From assembly GCA_009920875.1 (NCBI GenBank), contig RFZE01000066.1, positions 1 to 7,621 of the forward strand: DNA of 7,621 bases, in the 5' to 3' direction. The notes under the pieces were generated by a model that saw only the letters and a program-made list of their open reading frames with translations, was not told where the DNA came from and ran no database searches. A program made the translations under genes and the position numbers. Below are positions 1 to 7,234 of the stretch, piece by piece (within the stretch, counting starts at the first letter, position 1; every line of letters starts with the position of its first letter). This DNA comes from Alphaproteobacteria bacterium. Its GTDB lineage: Bacteria > Pseudomonadota > Alphaproteobacteria > RS24.

Positions 1-1
1 A

Positions 2-757
2 AACCCGTCACGCGACGGCAATATCGATACGGCGCGGCTGGCCGATGGCGCACAGCAAGATGCGCTGCGCAATGCCGTTGCCGATGACGCGGTTGAACTG
101 GTGCCGGTGCAAGCCGAAACCGCCAATATGGCAGCGCTTATTCGCCACGCATTGTTAAGCGAAGCCAATATTGATGTCCGCCTGCCGGTTGCCGAGGAAG
201 AATTGCCGACCATTGAATTGAAGCTGCCGAAAAATCTGACTTTTGATGAAGACGGTGTTTTCTATTTTCGCGATATCTTGGACGGCGGGCATGATGTTTT
301 GTTGATCGACGAAAACGAGTTTACCGATTTACAGTTTGAGATCAGCATTTTCGGCTTTGTTTTTTACCAATTGGAAGATGATGAAGAATTCATTGCATCT
401 TACTTGACGGACGGTGAAACGGGCGCCGATGACGAGACAACGACAAAGATTGCGTTTCATCTCAGCGATATTGAAGCCTTGATGAGTAGCTTGGCGGTGA
501 TTGCTAACCCGAATGCCGAAAATGTGCGCATCGAAGTCACTGTCTATTTGCAAGACCAGCTTATTTTCGAAGAGACGGTGATTTTTGATGTCAAACCGCC
601 GGTCACGCATGAATTGGATGCAATCGATGTCAATCAGGGCTTACCCGATGATGATTTGGATGTTTTCGACAAAGACGGAGAAGGCTTGCAATTGGGTGAG
701 ACGGCTTTTGGCGACCAAGATGACGAAGATTTATCGTCTATACTGGATATTTTATAG
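2..757 (+). CDS. Unidentified acidic protein, C-terminal part (5' end outside window)
   Basis: The frame is open from the left edge to a TAG at 755-757, giving 251 visible residues. There is a GTG at 101, but the frame continues upstream without a stop and with the same character, so this is probably the tail of a longer protein. I do not recognise the family. The first ~50 residues are Ala/Asp/Glu-rich and linker-like. A middle part of about 140 residues alternates hydrophobic and polar residues in a way that suggests beta strands (for example FEISIFGFVFYQ and VRIEVTVYLQDQLIFEETVIFDV). The last ~50 residues are strongly acidic (a DDDLD stretch, then DDEDLSSILDIL at the very end). No cysteine or tryptophan and no membrane segment is visible. 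An extracellular or secreted beta-sandwich protein is a guess from composition only; an acidic tail with hydrophobic last residues is also seen in some type I-secreted proteins. It converges on tldD and seems functionally unrelated to the cox genes. Confidence 0.7.
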   Translation, partial: NPSRDGNIDTARLADGAQQDALRNAVADDAVELVPVQAETANMAALIRHALLSEANIDVRLPVAEEELPTIELKLPKNLTFDEDGVFYFRDILDGGHDVLLIDENEFTDLQFEISIFGFVFYQLEDDEEFIASYLTDGETGADDETTTKIAFHLSDIEALMSSLAVIANPNAENVRIEVTVYLQDQLIFEETVIFDVKPPVTHELDAIDVNQGLPDDDLDVFDKDGEGLQLGETAFGDQDDEDLSSILDIL

Positions 758-767
758 GCCTTTCGCT

Positions 768-2192
768 TTACGCCGTGCCGCCGACCGTCAGTCCTTCCAG
801 TCGCAAAGTCGGTTGACCGACCCCGACGGGCACGCCTTGTCCCGCTTTGCCGCAAGTGCCAATGCCCTCATCCAGCGCCATATCATTGCCGATCATGGAG
901 ATGCGTTGCATCGATTCCGGCCCGGTGCCGATCAGCGTCGCGCCTTTTAACGGCGCGCCCAGCTTGCCGTTTTTCACTTCATAAGCCTCAGTGCAGGAGA
1001 ACACGAATTTGCCGGAGGTAATATCGACTTGGCCACCGCCGAAAGAGACCGCGTAAATGCCGTCTTTGACGCTGGCCAGAATTTCTTCCGGTTCGTGATT
1101 GCCGCCCAACATATAAGTATTGGTCATGCGCGGCATGGGTTGGCAATTATAGTTTTCGCGCCGCCCATTGCCGGTCGGCTCCATGCCCATCAGCCGCGCA
1201 TTTTGGCGGTCTTGCATATAGCCTTTCAAAATACCGTCTTCGATAAGCACGGTTTTGGAAGTCGGCGTGCCTTCATCATCAATGGTCAGTGACCCACGCC
1301 GGTCAGGTATCGTGCCGTCATCAATCACCGTGACGCCGGGCGATGCGACGCGTTCGCCAATGCGGTCAGAAAAGGCCGAGGTTTTTTTGCGGTTGAAATC
1401 GCCTTCCAAGCCGTGGCCGACCGCTTCATGCAGCAAAATGCCCGGCCAGCCCGGCCCCAACACCACATCCATTTCACCGGCCGGCGCCGGAATGCTGTCG
1501 AGATTGGTGACCGCTTGTTTGAGCGCATTATTGACTTGCTCCTGCCAATTTTCAGGGGCCAGCCATTGCGCATAATTGGCCCGTCCGCCGCGCCCTGAAT
1601 GGCCGGTTTCTTGTCGCTCGCCTTCGCCGACAACCACCGACACATCAAGCCGCACCAGCGGACGTACATCAAAAAGCGGCGCGCTATCAGGGCGGATAAT
1701 GCTGACCGCTTGCCATTCACCGGCCAGCGATACCGAAACTTGCCGCACGCGATTGTCTTTGGCGCGCGCATAGGCATTGATTTCTTCCAGCAATTTCACC
1801 TTATCGGTAAATTCTGCGCCATCGAGCGGATTGGCATCCATATAAAGCGCCTTACCGGCGGCCATCGGGCCGGAAGCCCATGTGCCGGAATGGCCAGAAA
1901 GCACCGGCGACAGGCTGGCCGCGGCGCGCTGCAACGCGTCCATTGATAAATCCGTGGCATGGGCAAAGCCGACCGCCTCGCCATTAACGGCGCGCAGGCC
2001 AAAGCCGTGCGACGTGTCAAAACTGGCTGCTTTCAGGCGATTATCATCAAATGAAAACGCCTCTGACAATGTATATTCCAAAAATAATTCACCATCATCG
2101 GCACCATGCAGCGCGGTTTCGGTGAATTTATGGGTCTGGTCCAAATCAAGACCGGCCTGATTGAAAAATAATTCTTGTGGATTGCGGCTCAC
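768..2192 (-). CDS. tldD: TldD metalloprotease (TldD/PmbA family)
   Basis: This is TldD, which in known systems pairs with TldE/PmbA to form a cytosolic metalloprotease that degrades unfolded peptides, matures some microcins and, in E. coli, takes part in CcdA antitoxin turnover. With the GTG start at 2192 it is 474 residues, close to the ~481 of E. coli TldD. The metal-site motif HEAVGHGLEGD starts at residue 255. Other family blocks are GRRENYNCQPMPRMTNTYM (about 343-361), FSCTEAYEV (398-406) and the C-terminal GTCGKAGQGVPVGVGQPT (445-462), whose Cys447 corresponds by position to the cysteine reported as a metal ligand in E. coli. An ATG at 2279 would add 29 residues. I prefer the GTG because AAGGAG lies 6 bases before it, nothing similar precedes the ATG, and the extra residues would cover a likely promoter. 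It is divergent from coxB. No tldE/pmbA is in the window. Identity is sure; the start is likely. Confidence 0.95.
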   Translation of the reverse strand: MSRNPQELFFNQAGLDLDQTHKFTETALHGADDGELFLEYTLSEAFSFDDNRLKAASFDTSHGFGLRAVNGEAVGFAHATDLSMDALQRAAASLSPVLSGHSGTWASGPMAAGKALYMDANPLDGAEFTDKVKLLEEINAYARAKDNRVRQVSVSLAGEWQAVSIIRPDSAPLFDVRPLVRLDVSVVVGEGERQETGHSGRGGRANYAQWLAPENWQEQVNNALKQAVTNLDSIPAPAGEMDVVLGPGWPGILLHEAVGHGLEGDFNRKKTSAFSDRIGERVASPGVTVIDDGTIPDRRGSLTIDDEGTPTSKTVLIEDGILKGYMQDRQNARLMGMEPTGNGRRENYNCQPMPRMTNTYMLGGNHEPEEILASVKDGIYAVSFGGGQVDITSGKFVFSCTEAYEVKNGKLGAPLKGATLIGTGPESMQRISMIGNDMALDEGIGTCGKAGQGVPVGVGQPTLRLEGLTVGGTA

Positions 2193-2198
2193 GGCAAA

Positions 2199-2204
2199 CT
2201 CCTT
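2199..2204 (-). promoter_or_regulatory. Shine-Dalgarno of tldD, decides the GTG start
   Basis: Read on the - strand, AAGGAG is followed by six bases (TTTGCC) and then GTG at 2192-2190. This is a near-ideal ribosome binding site. The competing in-frame ATG at 2279-2277 is preceded by CCGTGCGACTTT, which has no purine-rich motif. Confidence 0.75.
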
Positions 2205-2217
2205 TTTTGCTAGTCTT

Positions 2218-2246
2218 AATATGTCGTCTGACGGGGGCAGAGGCAA
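2218..2246 (-). promoter_or_regulatory. Candidate sigma70-type promoter of tldD
   Basis: On the - strand TTGCCT (2246-2241, 4 of 6 to the -35 consensus) is followed by a 17-base spacer and CATATT (2223-2218, 4 of 6 to the -10 consensus). Transcription would start near 2211, leaving a leader of about 19 bases before the GTG start of tldD and excluding the upstream ATG. The match is moderate and the call is inference from spacing and position. Confidence 0.3.
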
Positions 2247-2293
2247 GCCTTGAGAAGGCGCTTTATCGCCAATGGTCATAAAGTCGCACGGAT

Positions 2294-2323
2294 GAGACAG
2301 GCTGTATTCAATGCGCCCATAAT
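2294..2323 (+). promoter_or_regulatory. Candidate promoter of the cox operon
   Basis: GAGACA (2294-2299, matching the last four bases of the -35 consensus) is separated by 18 bases from CATAAT (2318-2323, 5 of 6 to the -10 consensus). Transcription would begin near 2330 and give a leader of roughly 58 bases before coxB. Alphaproteobacterial promoters are often poor matches to consensus, so other start sites in 2250-2340 remain possible. I see no clear FNR-type or other known operator in the region. Confidence 0.3.
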
Positions 2324-2346
2324 TTTGTATATGAAGTCATGAAAAA

Positions 2347-2367
2347 AAGCAGGGTGAGTCTCTGCTT
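2347..2367 (+). promoter_or_regulatory. Stem-loop in the coxB leader
   Basis: AAGCAGGG (2347-2354) pairs with CTCTGCTT (2360-2367) across a five-base loop TGAGT, giving 8 pairs of which one is G·U in the + strand RNA. It ends 9 bases before the coxB Shine-Dalgarno (GGGGA, 2377-2381). The A-run at 2342-2348 means that on the - strand the same element is a hairpin (with one A·C mismatch) followed by seven T, which looks like a weak intrinsic terminator facing tldD. It may be a leader structure, an insulator, or chance. Confidence 0.3.
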
Positions 2368-2387
2368 CAACCAAATGGGGACAGCAC

Positions 2388-3239
2388 ATGGGTCTTTTCA
2401 AAAAAATCAGCAAATGGGGCGCTGGCCTTGCGGCTTTTTCGGCTGCCGGTTTGGCTTCTGCCGTTGCGGCGCAACCGAAAGATTGGCAGATAACCTTTCA
2501 AGAAGCGGCATCGGAAAACATGACCATGATTACCGATTTCAATAATTTCCTGTTGATTTTGATGACCGCCATTAGCGTTTTTGTCCTTGGCCTGATGCTT
2601 TATGTGATGGTGCGCTTCAATGCGCGCGCCAATCCGGAGCCGAGCACGACAACCCATAATACTTTGGTTGAAGTGGTGTGGACAGTGGTGCCGATCGTCA
2701 TTCTGGTGGTCATTGCCATTCCCTCTTTCCGCCTGCTCTATTTCCAACGCGATATTCCCGAAGCCGACATGACTGTCAAAGCGGTCGGCTATCAATGGTA
2801 TTGGGGTTATGAATATCCCGACCATGGCGATTTTGCTTTCGACTCGCTGATGCTGTCCGATGAGGAGCGCGGCGACCAACCGCGCCTCTTGGCCACTGAC
2901 ACCGCCATGGTGGTGCCGGTTGATACGACCGTGCGCGTTATCGTTACCGCTGCCGATGTGCTGCATGCTTTTGCCATGCCGGCCTTTGGCTTGAAAATGG
3001 ATGCGGTGCCGGGCCGTTTGAACGAGACCTGGTTCAAGGCCGAGAAAACCGGCACTTATTACGGACAATGCTCCGAGCTTTGCGGCATTCGCCATGCCTT
3101 TATGCCGATACGCATTGAAGTCGTATCGAAAGCCGATTTCGCCCTATGGGTGGAAGAAGCGCAAAATGAATATGCTGAAATCGACAATGCTGACGCCATG
3201 GTGGCTTCGGCTGAATTACAAGACGCGCAGCGTCAGTAA
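2388..3239 (+). CDS. coxB: Cytochrome c oxidase subunit II (CuA subunit)
   Basis: Subunit II of the aa3-type oxidase accepts electrons from cytochrome c at its binuclear CuA centre on the periplasmic side and passes them to heme a in CoxA. The 283-residue product has a signal peptide with basic start and Ala-rich core, probably cleaved after ASAVAA at residue 28. Two membrane helices follow (about 51-76 and 94-118), then a periplasmic cupredoxin domain. The electron-entry aromatic motif YQWYWGYEYP is at 135-144. All CuA ligands are present: His193, Cys228, Glu230 (backbone), Cys232, His236 and Met239, within HAFAMPAFGLKMDAVPGR and GQCSELCGIRHAFMP. No fused cytochrome c domain is present. GGGGA six bases before the ATG supports the start. 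It is the first gene of the operon, 15 bases before coxA. The gene is sometimes named ctaC. Confidence 0.98.
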   Translation: MGLFKKISKWGAGLAAFSAAGLASAVAAQPKDWQITFQEAASENMTMITDFNNFLLILMTAISVFVLGLMLYVMVRFNARANPEPSTTTHNTLVEVVWTVVPIVILVVIAIPSFRLLYFQRDIPEADMTVKAVGYQWYWGYEYPDHGDFAFDSLMLSDEERGDQPRLLATDTAMVVPVDTTVRVIVTAADVLHAFAMPAFGLKMDAVPGRLNETWFKAEKTGTYYGQCSELCGIRHAFMPIRIEVVSKADFALWVEEAQNEYAEIDNADAMVASAELQDAQRQ

Positions 3240-3254
3240 GAGGGAGACTGTCTG

Positions 3255-4859
3255 ATGGCAACCGAACAAGCAGCCGCTCACGAGCATGAAGACCATCCGA
3301 CCGGATGGCGTCGCTACCTCTATTCGACCAATCATAAAGATATTGGCACCATGTATCTGATTTTCGCAATTTTCGCGGGCGTCATTGGTGGCCTGATGTC
3401 AGTGGTCATGCGAATGGAATTGCAAGCGCCGGGTGACGGCATTTTGGACGGCAATTACCATCTTTATAATGTGCTGGTGACCGGCCACGGGCTTATCATG
3501 ATTTTCTTCATGGTCATGCCGGCAATGATTGGCGGCTTCGGCAATTGGTTTGTGCCGCTGATGATTGGCGCGCCCGATATGGCGTTTCCGCGCATGAATA
3601 ATATTTCTTTCTGGCTTTTGCCTGCCTCTTTCATTTTGTTGGTGATGTCCATTTTCGCCGAAGGCCCTCCGGGCAATGATGGCGTTGGCGGCGGCTGGAC
3701 GATTTATCCGCCGCTTTCAACCAGCGGCCAGCCCGGCCCGGCTATGGATTATGCGATTTTGTCGCTCCATGTGGCCGGTATTTCTTCGATTTTGGGTTCG
3801 ATTAACTTCATCACGACGATTTTCAATATGCGCGCACCGGGCATGACCCTTCATAAAATGCCGCTTTTCGTCTGGTCGATACTGGTCACTGTCTTCTTGC
3901 TGCTGTTGTCGCTGCCGGTCTTTGCCGGTGCCATCACCATGCTGCTGACCGACCGTAATTTCGGCACCACTTTCTTCGACCCTGCCGGTGGCGGCGATCC
4001 GATTATGTATCAGCATTTGTTCTGGTTCTTCGCCCATCCGGAAGTTTACATTCTTATCCTGCCGGGCTTTGGCATGGTCAGCCAAATCGTGTCAACCTTC
4101 TCGAAAAAGCCGGTGTTCGGCTATCTCGGCATGGCTTATGCCATGGTCGCGATTGGCGGCGTCGGCTTTGTTGTCTGGGCCCACCATATGTATACGGCGG
4201 GTCTGAGCGTTGACACGCAAGCCTATTTCGTGGCCGCGACAATGGTGATTGCCGTGCCGACCGGAGTTAAGATTTTCTCTTGGATTGCCACTATGTGGGG
4301 CGGTTCGATTGAGTTCAAAACGCCGATGTTGTGGGCGCTTGGCTTCATCTTCCTGTTTACGCTGGGCGGTGTGACGGGCGTGATGCTGGCCAATGCCGGT
4401 GTTGACCGCGCTTATCACGATACATATTTCGTGGTCGCGCATTTCCACTATGTGCTGTCGCTGGGTGCGGTCTTCGCCATTTTCGCCGGTTGGTATTACT
4501 GGTTCGGCAAAATGTTCGGATACACTTATTCCGAATTTATCGGCAAGCTGCATTTCTGGGTCACTTTTATCGGTGTGAACCTGATTTTCTTCCCGCAGCA
4601 TTTCCTTGGCATGGCCGGTATGCCGCGCCGTTATGTTGACTATCCCGATGCTTATGCGGGTTGGAATTACTGGTCTTCCATCGGCTCATATATTGCCGCC
4701 TTTGGTGTGCTTATCTTCTTGTTCGGCGTGTTCCATGCGCTGGCACGCAAGCAGCCGGCCGGTGCCAATCAATGGGGCGAAGGTGCCACCACTTTGGAAT
4801 GGACCTTGTCTTCCCCACCGCCTTTCCACCAGTTCTCTGAACTGCCGAAAGTGAAATAG
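3255..4859 (+). CDS. coxA: Cytochrome c oxidase subunit I (heme a, heme a3-CuB)
   Basis: Subunit I is the catalytic membrane core that reduces oxygen to water and pumps protons. The 534-residue product shows the expected twelve hydrophobic helices after an N-terminal His-rich tail and the STNHKDIGTMY block (24-34). Heme a ligands are His78 and His398; the heme a3 ligand is His396. CuB ligands are His261, His310 and His311, with Tyr265 four residues after His261 as the cross-linked tyrosine (motif HPEVY). Proton-path residues are Asp108 with Asn97, Asn115 and Asn116 (D channel), Glu263, and Lys339 with Thr336 (K channel). Glu263 marks an A1-type heme-copper oxidase. His388/Asp389 and Arg458/Arg459 match the Mg-site and heme-propionate contacts. 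AGGGAG eight bases before the ATG supports the start. It is followed 9 bases later by ctaB. The gene is also called ctaD. Confidence 0.99.
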   Translation: MATEQAAAHEHEDHPTGWRRYLYSTNHKDIGTMYLIFAIFAGVIGGLMSVVMRMELQAPGDGILDGNYHLYNVLVTGHGLIMIFFMVMPAMIGGFGNWFVPLMIGAPDMAFPRMNNISFWLLPASFILLVMSIFAEGPPGNDGVGGGWTIYPPLSTSGQPGPAMDYAILSLHVAGISSILGSINFITTIFNMRAPGMTLHKMPLFVWSILVTVFLLLLSLPVFAGAITMLLTDRNFGTTFFDPAGGGDPIMYQHLFWFFAHPEVYILILPGFGMVSQIVSTFSKKPVFGYLGMAYAMVAIGGVGFVVWAHHMYTAGLSVDTQAYFVAATMVIAVPTGVKIFSWIATMWGGSIEFKTPMLWALGFIFLFTLGGVTGVMLANAGVDRAYHDTYFVVAHFHYVLSLGAVFAIFAGWYYWFGKMFGYTYSEFIGKLHFWVTFIGVNLIFFPQHFLGMAGMPRRYVDYPDAYAGWNYWSSIGSYIAAFGVLIFLFGVFHALARKQPAGANQWGEGATTLEWTLSSPPPFHQFSELPKVK

Positions 4860-4868
4860 GCAAAGAGA

Positions 4869-5795
4869 ATGTCTCAAAACCATAAAGAGACATTGCTGAA
4901 ATTGCAGGAGCCGGCATCTGTCGATGTCGGCTCCGCTGCCGATTATATTGCCCTGATGAAACCGCGCGTCATGTCGCTGGTCGTCTTTACCGCCCTTGTC
5001 GGCCTGGTGATGGCACCGGGGGCCATGCACCCGGTGATGGCGGTGGCCGCCATTGCATTGATTGCTGTCGGGGCCGGGGCCTCTGCCGCACTGAATATGT
5101 GGTATGATGCCGATATTGACGCGGTGATGAGCCGAACAAAAACCCGCCCTGTGCCGTCGGGACGTGTGACGCCCGATGCCGCTTTGACCTTCGGCCTATG
5201 GGTGTCGGGTCTGTCCGTGCTTTCCATGGCGGTGATGATTAATTATTTGAGCGCCGCTTTGCTGGCTTTCACGATTTTCTTTTACGCCGTGATTTACACC
5301 ATGTTTTTGAAACGCCGCACGGCGCAAAACATCGTTATTGGCGGCGCGGCAGGGGCTTTGCCGCCGGTCATTGGCTGGGCCGCGGCGGCCAATTCGGTTT
5401 CGATTGAGCCGCTAATTTATTTCGCGATTATTTTCTTTTGGACACCGCCGCATTTCTGGGCTTTGGCGCTGATTAAAAATGATGATTATCAAGCCGCTAA
5501 TGTGCCCATGCTGCCGGTCACTTCAGGGGTTAAATCGACCCTGTCGCAAATCGTGCTTTATGCTTTCGTGTTGTTTGGTGTTTCTCTTTTGCCCTATGCG
5601 CTGGGCTTTAGCGGCCTGTTTTATGCCAGTGGCGCGGCATTATTGGGTGGCCTGTTTATTGCCCTTTGCGTCGGCTTGGCGCTGGCATCGGACAAAAACC
5701 GCAACCGCTTGGCCGGCATGACGTTTGCCTATTCGATTTTCTATTTGTTTTTGCTGTTCGTGCTGCTGCCGACAGATAAGGTGATGGGACTATGA
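4869..5795 (+). CDS. ctaB: Protoheme IX farnesyltransferase (heme O synthase)
   Basis: CtaB (COX10 family) is an integral membrane UbiA-type prenyltransferase that adds a farnesyl group to the vinyl side chain of protoheme to make heme O, which CtaA then converts to heme A for CoxA. The 308-residue product is mostly hydrophobic with about nine helices. The first Asp-rich motif is NMWYDADIDAVMSRTKTRPV at 76-95 (Asn76, Asp80, Asp84, Arg89, Arg93). YTMFLKRRTAQN (143-154), the WTPPHFWALA block (191-200) and the second acidic motif KNDDY (203-207) follow. The length is typical. The start at 4869 has only a modest ribosome binding site (AGG at 4858-4860), so translation is probably coupled to coxA, whose stop is nine bases upstream. 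Its stop codon overlaps the ctaG start. Confidence 0.97.
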   Translation: MSQNHKETLLKLQEPASVDVGSAADYIALMKPRVMSLVVFTALVGLVMAPGAMHPVMAVAAIALIAVGAGASAALNMWYDADIDAVMSRTKTRPVPSGRVTPDAALTFGLWVSGLSVLSMAVMINYLSAALLAFTIFFYAVIYTMFLKRRTAQNIVIGGAAGALPPVIGWAAAANSVSIEPLIYFAIIFFWTPPHFWALALIKNDDYQAANVPMLPVTSGVKSTLSQIVLYAFVLFGVSLLPYALGFSGLFYASGAALLGGLFIALCVGLALASDKNRNRLAGMTFAYSIFYLFLLFVLLPTDKVMGL

Positions 5796-6382
5796 GCGAC
5801 GAAATCAAGACCAATGCCAGCGCCAATAAGCGCGTGGCTGCGGGCGCCGCGCTTATGGCGGTGACGATGATTGGCGCGGCCTATGCCGCCGTGCCGCTTT
5901 ATGATTTATTTTGCCGCGTCACCGGCTATGGCGGCACCACGCAAGTGGCCGAAGCCGCACCCGGCGCAGTGGCCGAGCGCATGATTACCGTGCGCTTTGA
6001 TGCCAGTTTGAACCGCAAATTGCCATGGGCTTTTGAAGCGCCGGAAAATGCCGTCAAACTGCCGATTGGCGAATCAGGTCTGGCTTTTTATTCGGCCAAA
6101 AACCTGACCGACCGGCGCATTACCGGCACCGCGACCTATAATGTGTCGCCCGATAAGGCCGGTTATTATTTCTCAAAAATCGATTGTTTCTGCTTTACCG
6201 AGCAGGTTTTGGAACCGGGACAAAGCGTCGATATGCCGGTCAGCTTTTTTGTTGATCCGGAAATTTTGACCGATCCTGAAATGGATGATGTCAAAACCAT
6301 TACTTTGTCTTATACATTCTTTGAAGCGCCGGAAACGGCACAAAATACCAAGCAGCAAGAAACTGCTAGTCCGAGGGGATAG
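5792..6382 (+). CDS. ctaG: Cytochrome c oxidase assembly protein CtaG/COX11
   Basis: This is the COX11-type copper chaperone, which is membrane-anchored with its copper domain in the periplasm and delivers copper to the CuB site of subunit I. The 196-residue product has one N-terminal helix (about 15-37) followed by the conserved AAVPLYDLFCRVTGYGGTTQ block (32-51) containing Cys41. The hallmark copper motif CFCF is at 132-135 (Cys132 and Cys134) within KIDCFCFTEQ, followed by a conserved MPVSFFVDPE (148-157). It is the alphaproteobacterial/mitochondrial COX11 type, not the unrelated Bacillus CtaG. Its ATG overlaps the ctaB TGA as ATGA, which suggests translational coupling. Its 3' end carries the GAGGGGA ribosome binding site of coxC. 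The C-terminal tail after residue 180 is polar and not conserved. Confidence 0.97.
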   Translation: MSDEIKTNASANKRVAAGAALMAVTMIGAAYAAVPLYDLFCRVTGYGGTTQVAEAAPGAVAERMITVRFDASLNRKLPWAFEAPENAVKLPIGESGLAFYSAKNLTDRRITGTATYNVSPDKAGYYFSKIDCFCFTEQVLEPGQSVDMPVSFFVDPEILTDPEMDDVKTITLSYTFFEAPETAQNTKQQETASPRG

Positions 6383-6388
6383 AATATT

Positions 6389-7222
6389 ATGGCTGACAGT
6401 CACGCAAAACATCATGACTATCATTTGGTTGACCCGAGCCCGTGGCCGGTTGTCGGCTCCATCAGCGTGCTGATTTTGGCGATTGGCGCGGTGCAAATGC
6501 TGCATGACAGCACGCCTTGGGTCATGCTTATCGGTTTTGCCGGTGTGCTTTACACCATGTTGGCATGGTGGCGCGATGTGGTCGTAGAAGCGCATAAAGG
6601 CGACCATACGCCCGTCGTTCAGCTGCACCACCGCTATGGCATGATTTTGTTCATCGCGTCAGAAGTGATGTTCTTTGTCGCTTGGTTCTGGGCTTATTTT
6701 GACGCCAGCCTCTATCCCGGTGAGGCCATTCAAGCTTCACGCACGGAATTGACCGGCGGCGTGTGGCCGCCGCAAGGCATTGAGACCTTTGACCCGTGGC
6801 ATTTGCCGCTCATCAATACGCTGATTTTGCTGACCTCGGGCACCACCGTCACATGGGCGCACCATGCGCTGCAGCATGATGACCGCGAAGGCCTGAAATG
6901 GGGGCTTATCCTCACCGTTGCGCTCGGTGCTTTGTTCACCGTGTTTCAAGTGTATGAATATCAGCACGCCGCTTTTGGTTTTTCCGGCCATATTTATGGC
7001 GCGACTTTCTTCATGGCGACCGGCTTTCATGGCTTTCATGTTATTGTCGGCACGATTTTCCTCGCCGTGTGCTTGCTGCGCGCGCTAAACGGCCATTTTA
7101 CTTCGCAACAGCATTTCGGCTTTGAGGCAGCTGCATGGTATTGGCATTTTGTCGATGTCGTCTGGCTGTTCCTGTTTGTCGTTATTTACATTCTGGGTGC
7201 CGGCACGCCGGGCGCTCACTAA
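6389..7222 (+). CDS. coxC: Cytochrome c oxidase subunit III
   Basis: Subunit III is the core membrane subunit without metal that stabilises CoxA turnover and proton uptake into the D channel. The 277-residue product fits the seven-helix full-length form. It begins with a His-rich start and YHLVDPSPWP (11-20). Family landmarks are HRYGMILFIASEVMFF (81-96) with Glu92, GGVWPPQGIETFDPW (123-137), FQVYEYQHAAF (186-196), ATGFHGFHVIVGT (210-222) and FGFEAAAWYWHFVDVVWLF (243-261). GAGGGGA at 6373-6379, nine bases before the ATG, supports the start. The gene lies 6 bases after ctaG and is also called ctaE. Its TAA at 7220-7222 is followed by a 34-base spacer that leads into the hairpin over the surf1 start. 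Confidence 0.98.
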   Translation: MADSHAKHHDYHLVDPSPWPVVGSISVLILAIGAVQMLHDSTPWVMLIGFAGVLYTMLAWWRDVVVEAHKGDHTPVVQLHHRYGMILFIASEVMFFVAWFWAYFDASLYPGEAIQASRTELTGGVWPPQGIETFDPWHLPLINTLILLTSGTTVTWAHHALQHDDREGLKWGLILTVALGALFTVFQVYEYQHAAFGFSGHIYGATFFMATGFHGFHVIVGTIFLAVCLLRALNGHFTSQQHFGFEAAAWYWHFVDVVWLFLFVVIYILGAGTPGAH

Positions 7223-7234
7223 CCCTTTTCGGGT

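Noticed and set aside
1325..1777. Second - strand frame (150 codons) inside tldD
   Set aside because: It is in a different frame of tldD, which is intact with full family motifs across this stretch, so it is not evidence for a frameshift or overlapping gene.
2257..2272. GGCG-CTTTAT-CGCC dyad in the tldD-coxB intergenic region as an operator
   Set aside because: The arms are four bases long and match no regulator motif I know; chance is a sufficient explanation.
2339..2545. Possible small ORF (68 codons) starting in the coxB leader
   Set aside because: It overlaps coxB out of frame for most of its length, has no good ribosome binding site, and its residues look like a frame shadow of coxB, not a conserved leader peptide.
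2367..3095. Long open frame (242 codons) antisense to coxB
   Set aside because: The + strand product is an unmistakable coxB with all CuA ligands. The antisense product is rich in His, Gln and Arg, as expected for a shadow of a membrane-protein gene.
4092..4601. Long open frame (169 codons) antisense to coxA
   Set aside because: It lies wholly within coxA, has biased composition and no recognisable domain.
7222..7234. Small hairpin ACCC-TTTTC-GGGT right after the coxC stop as a terminator
   Set aside because: The stem is only four pairs and no T-run follows, so it cannot be supported as an intrinsic terminator.
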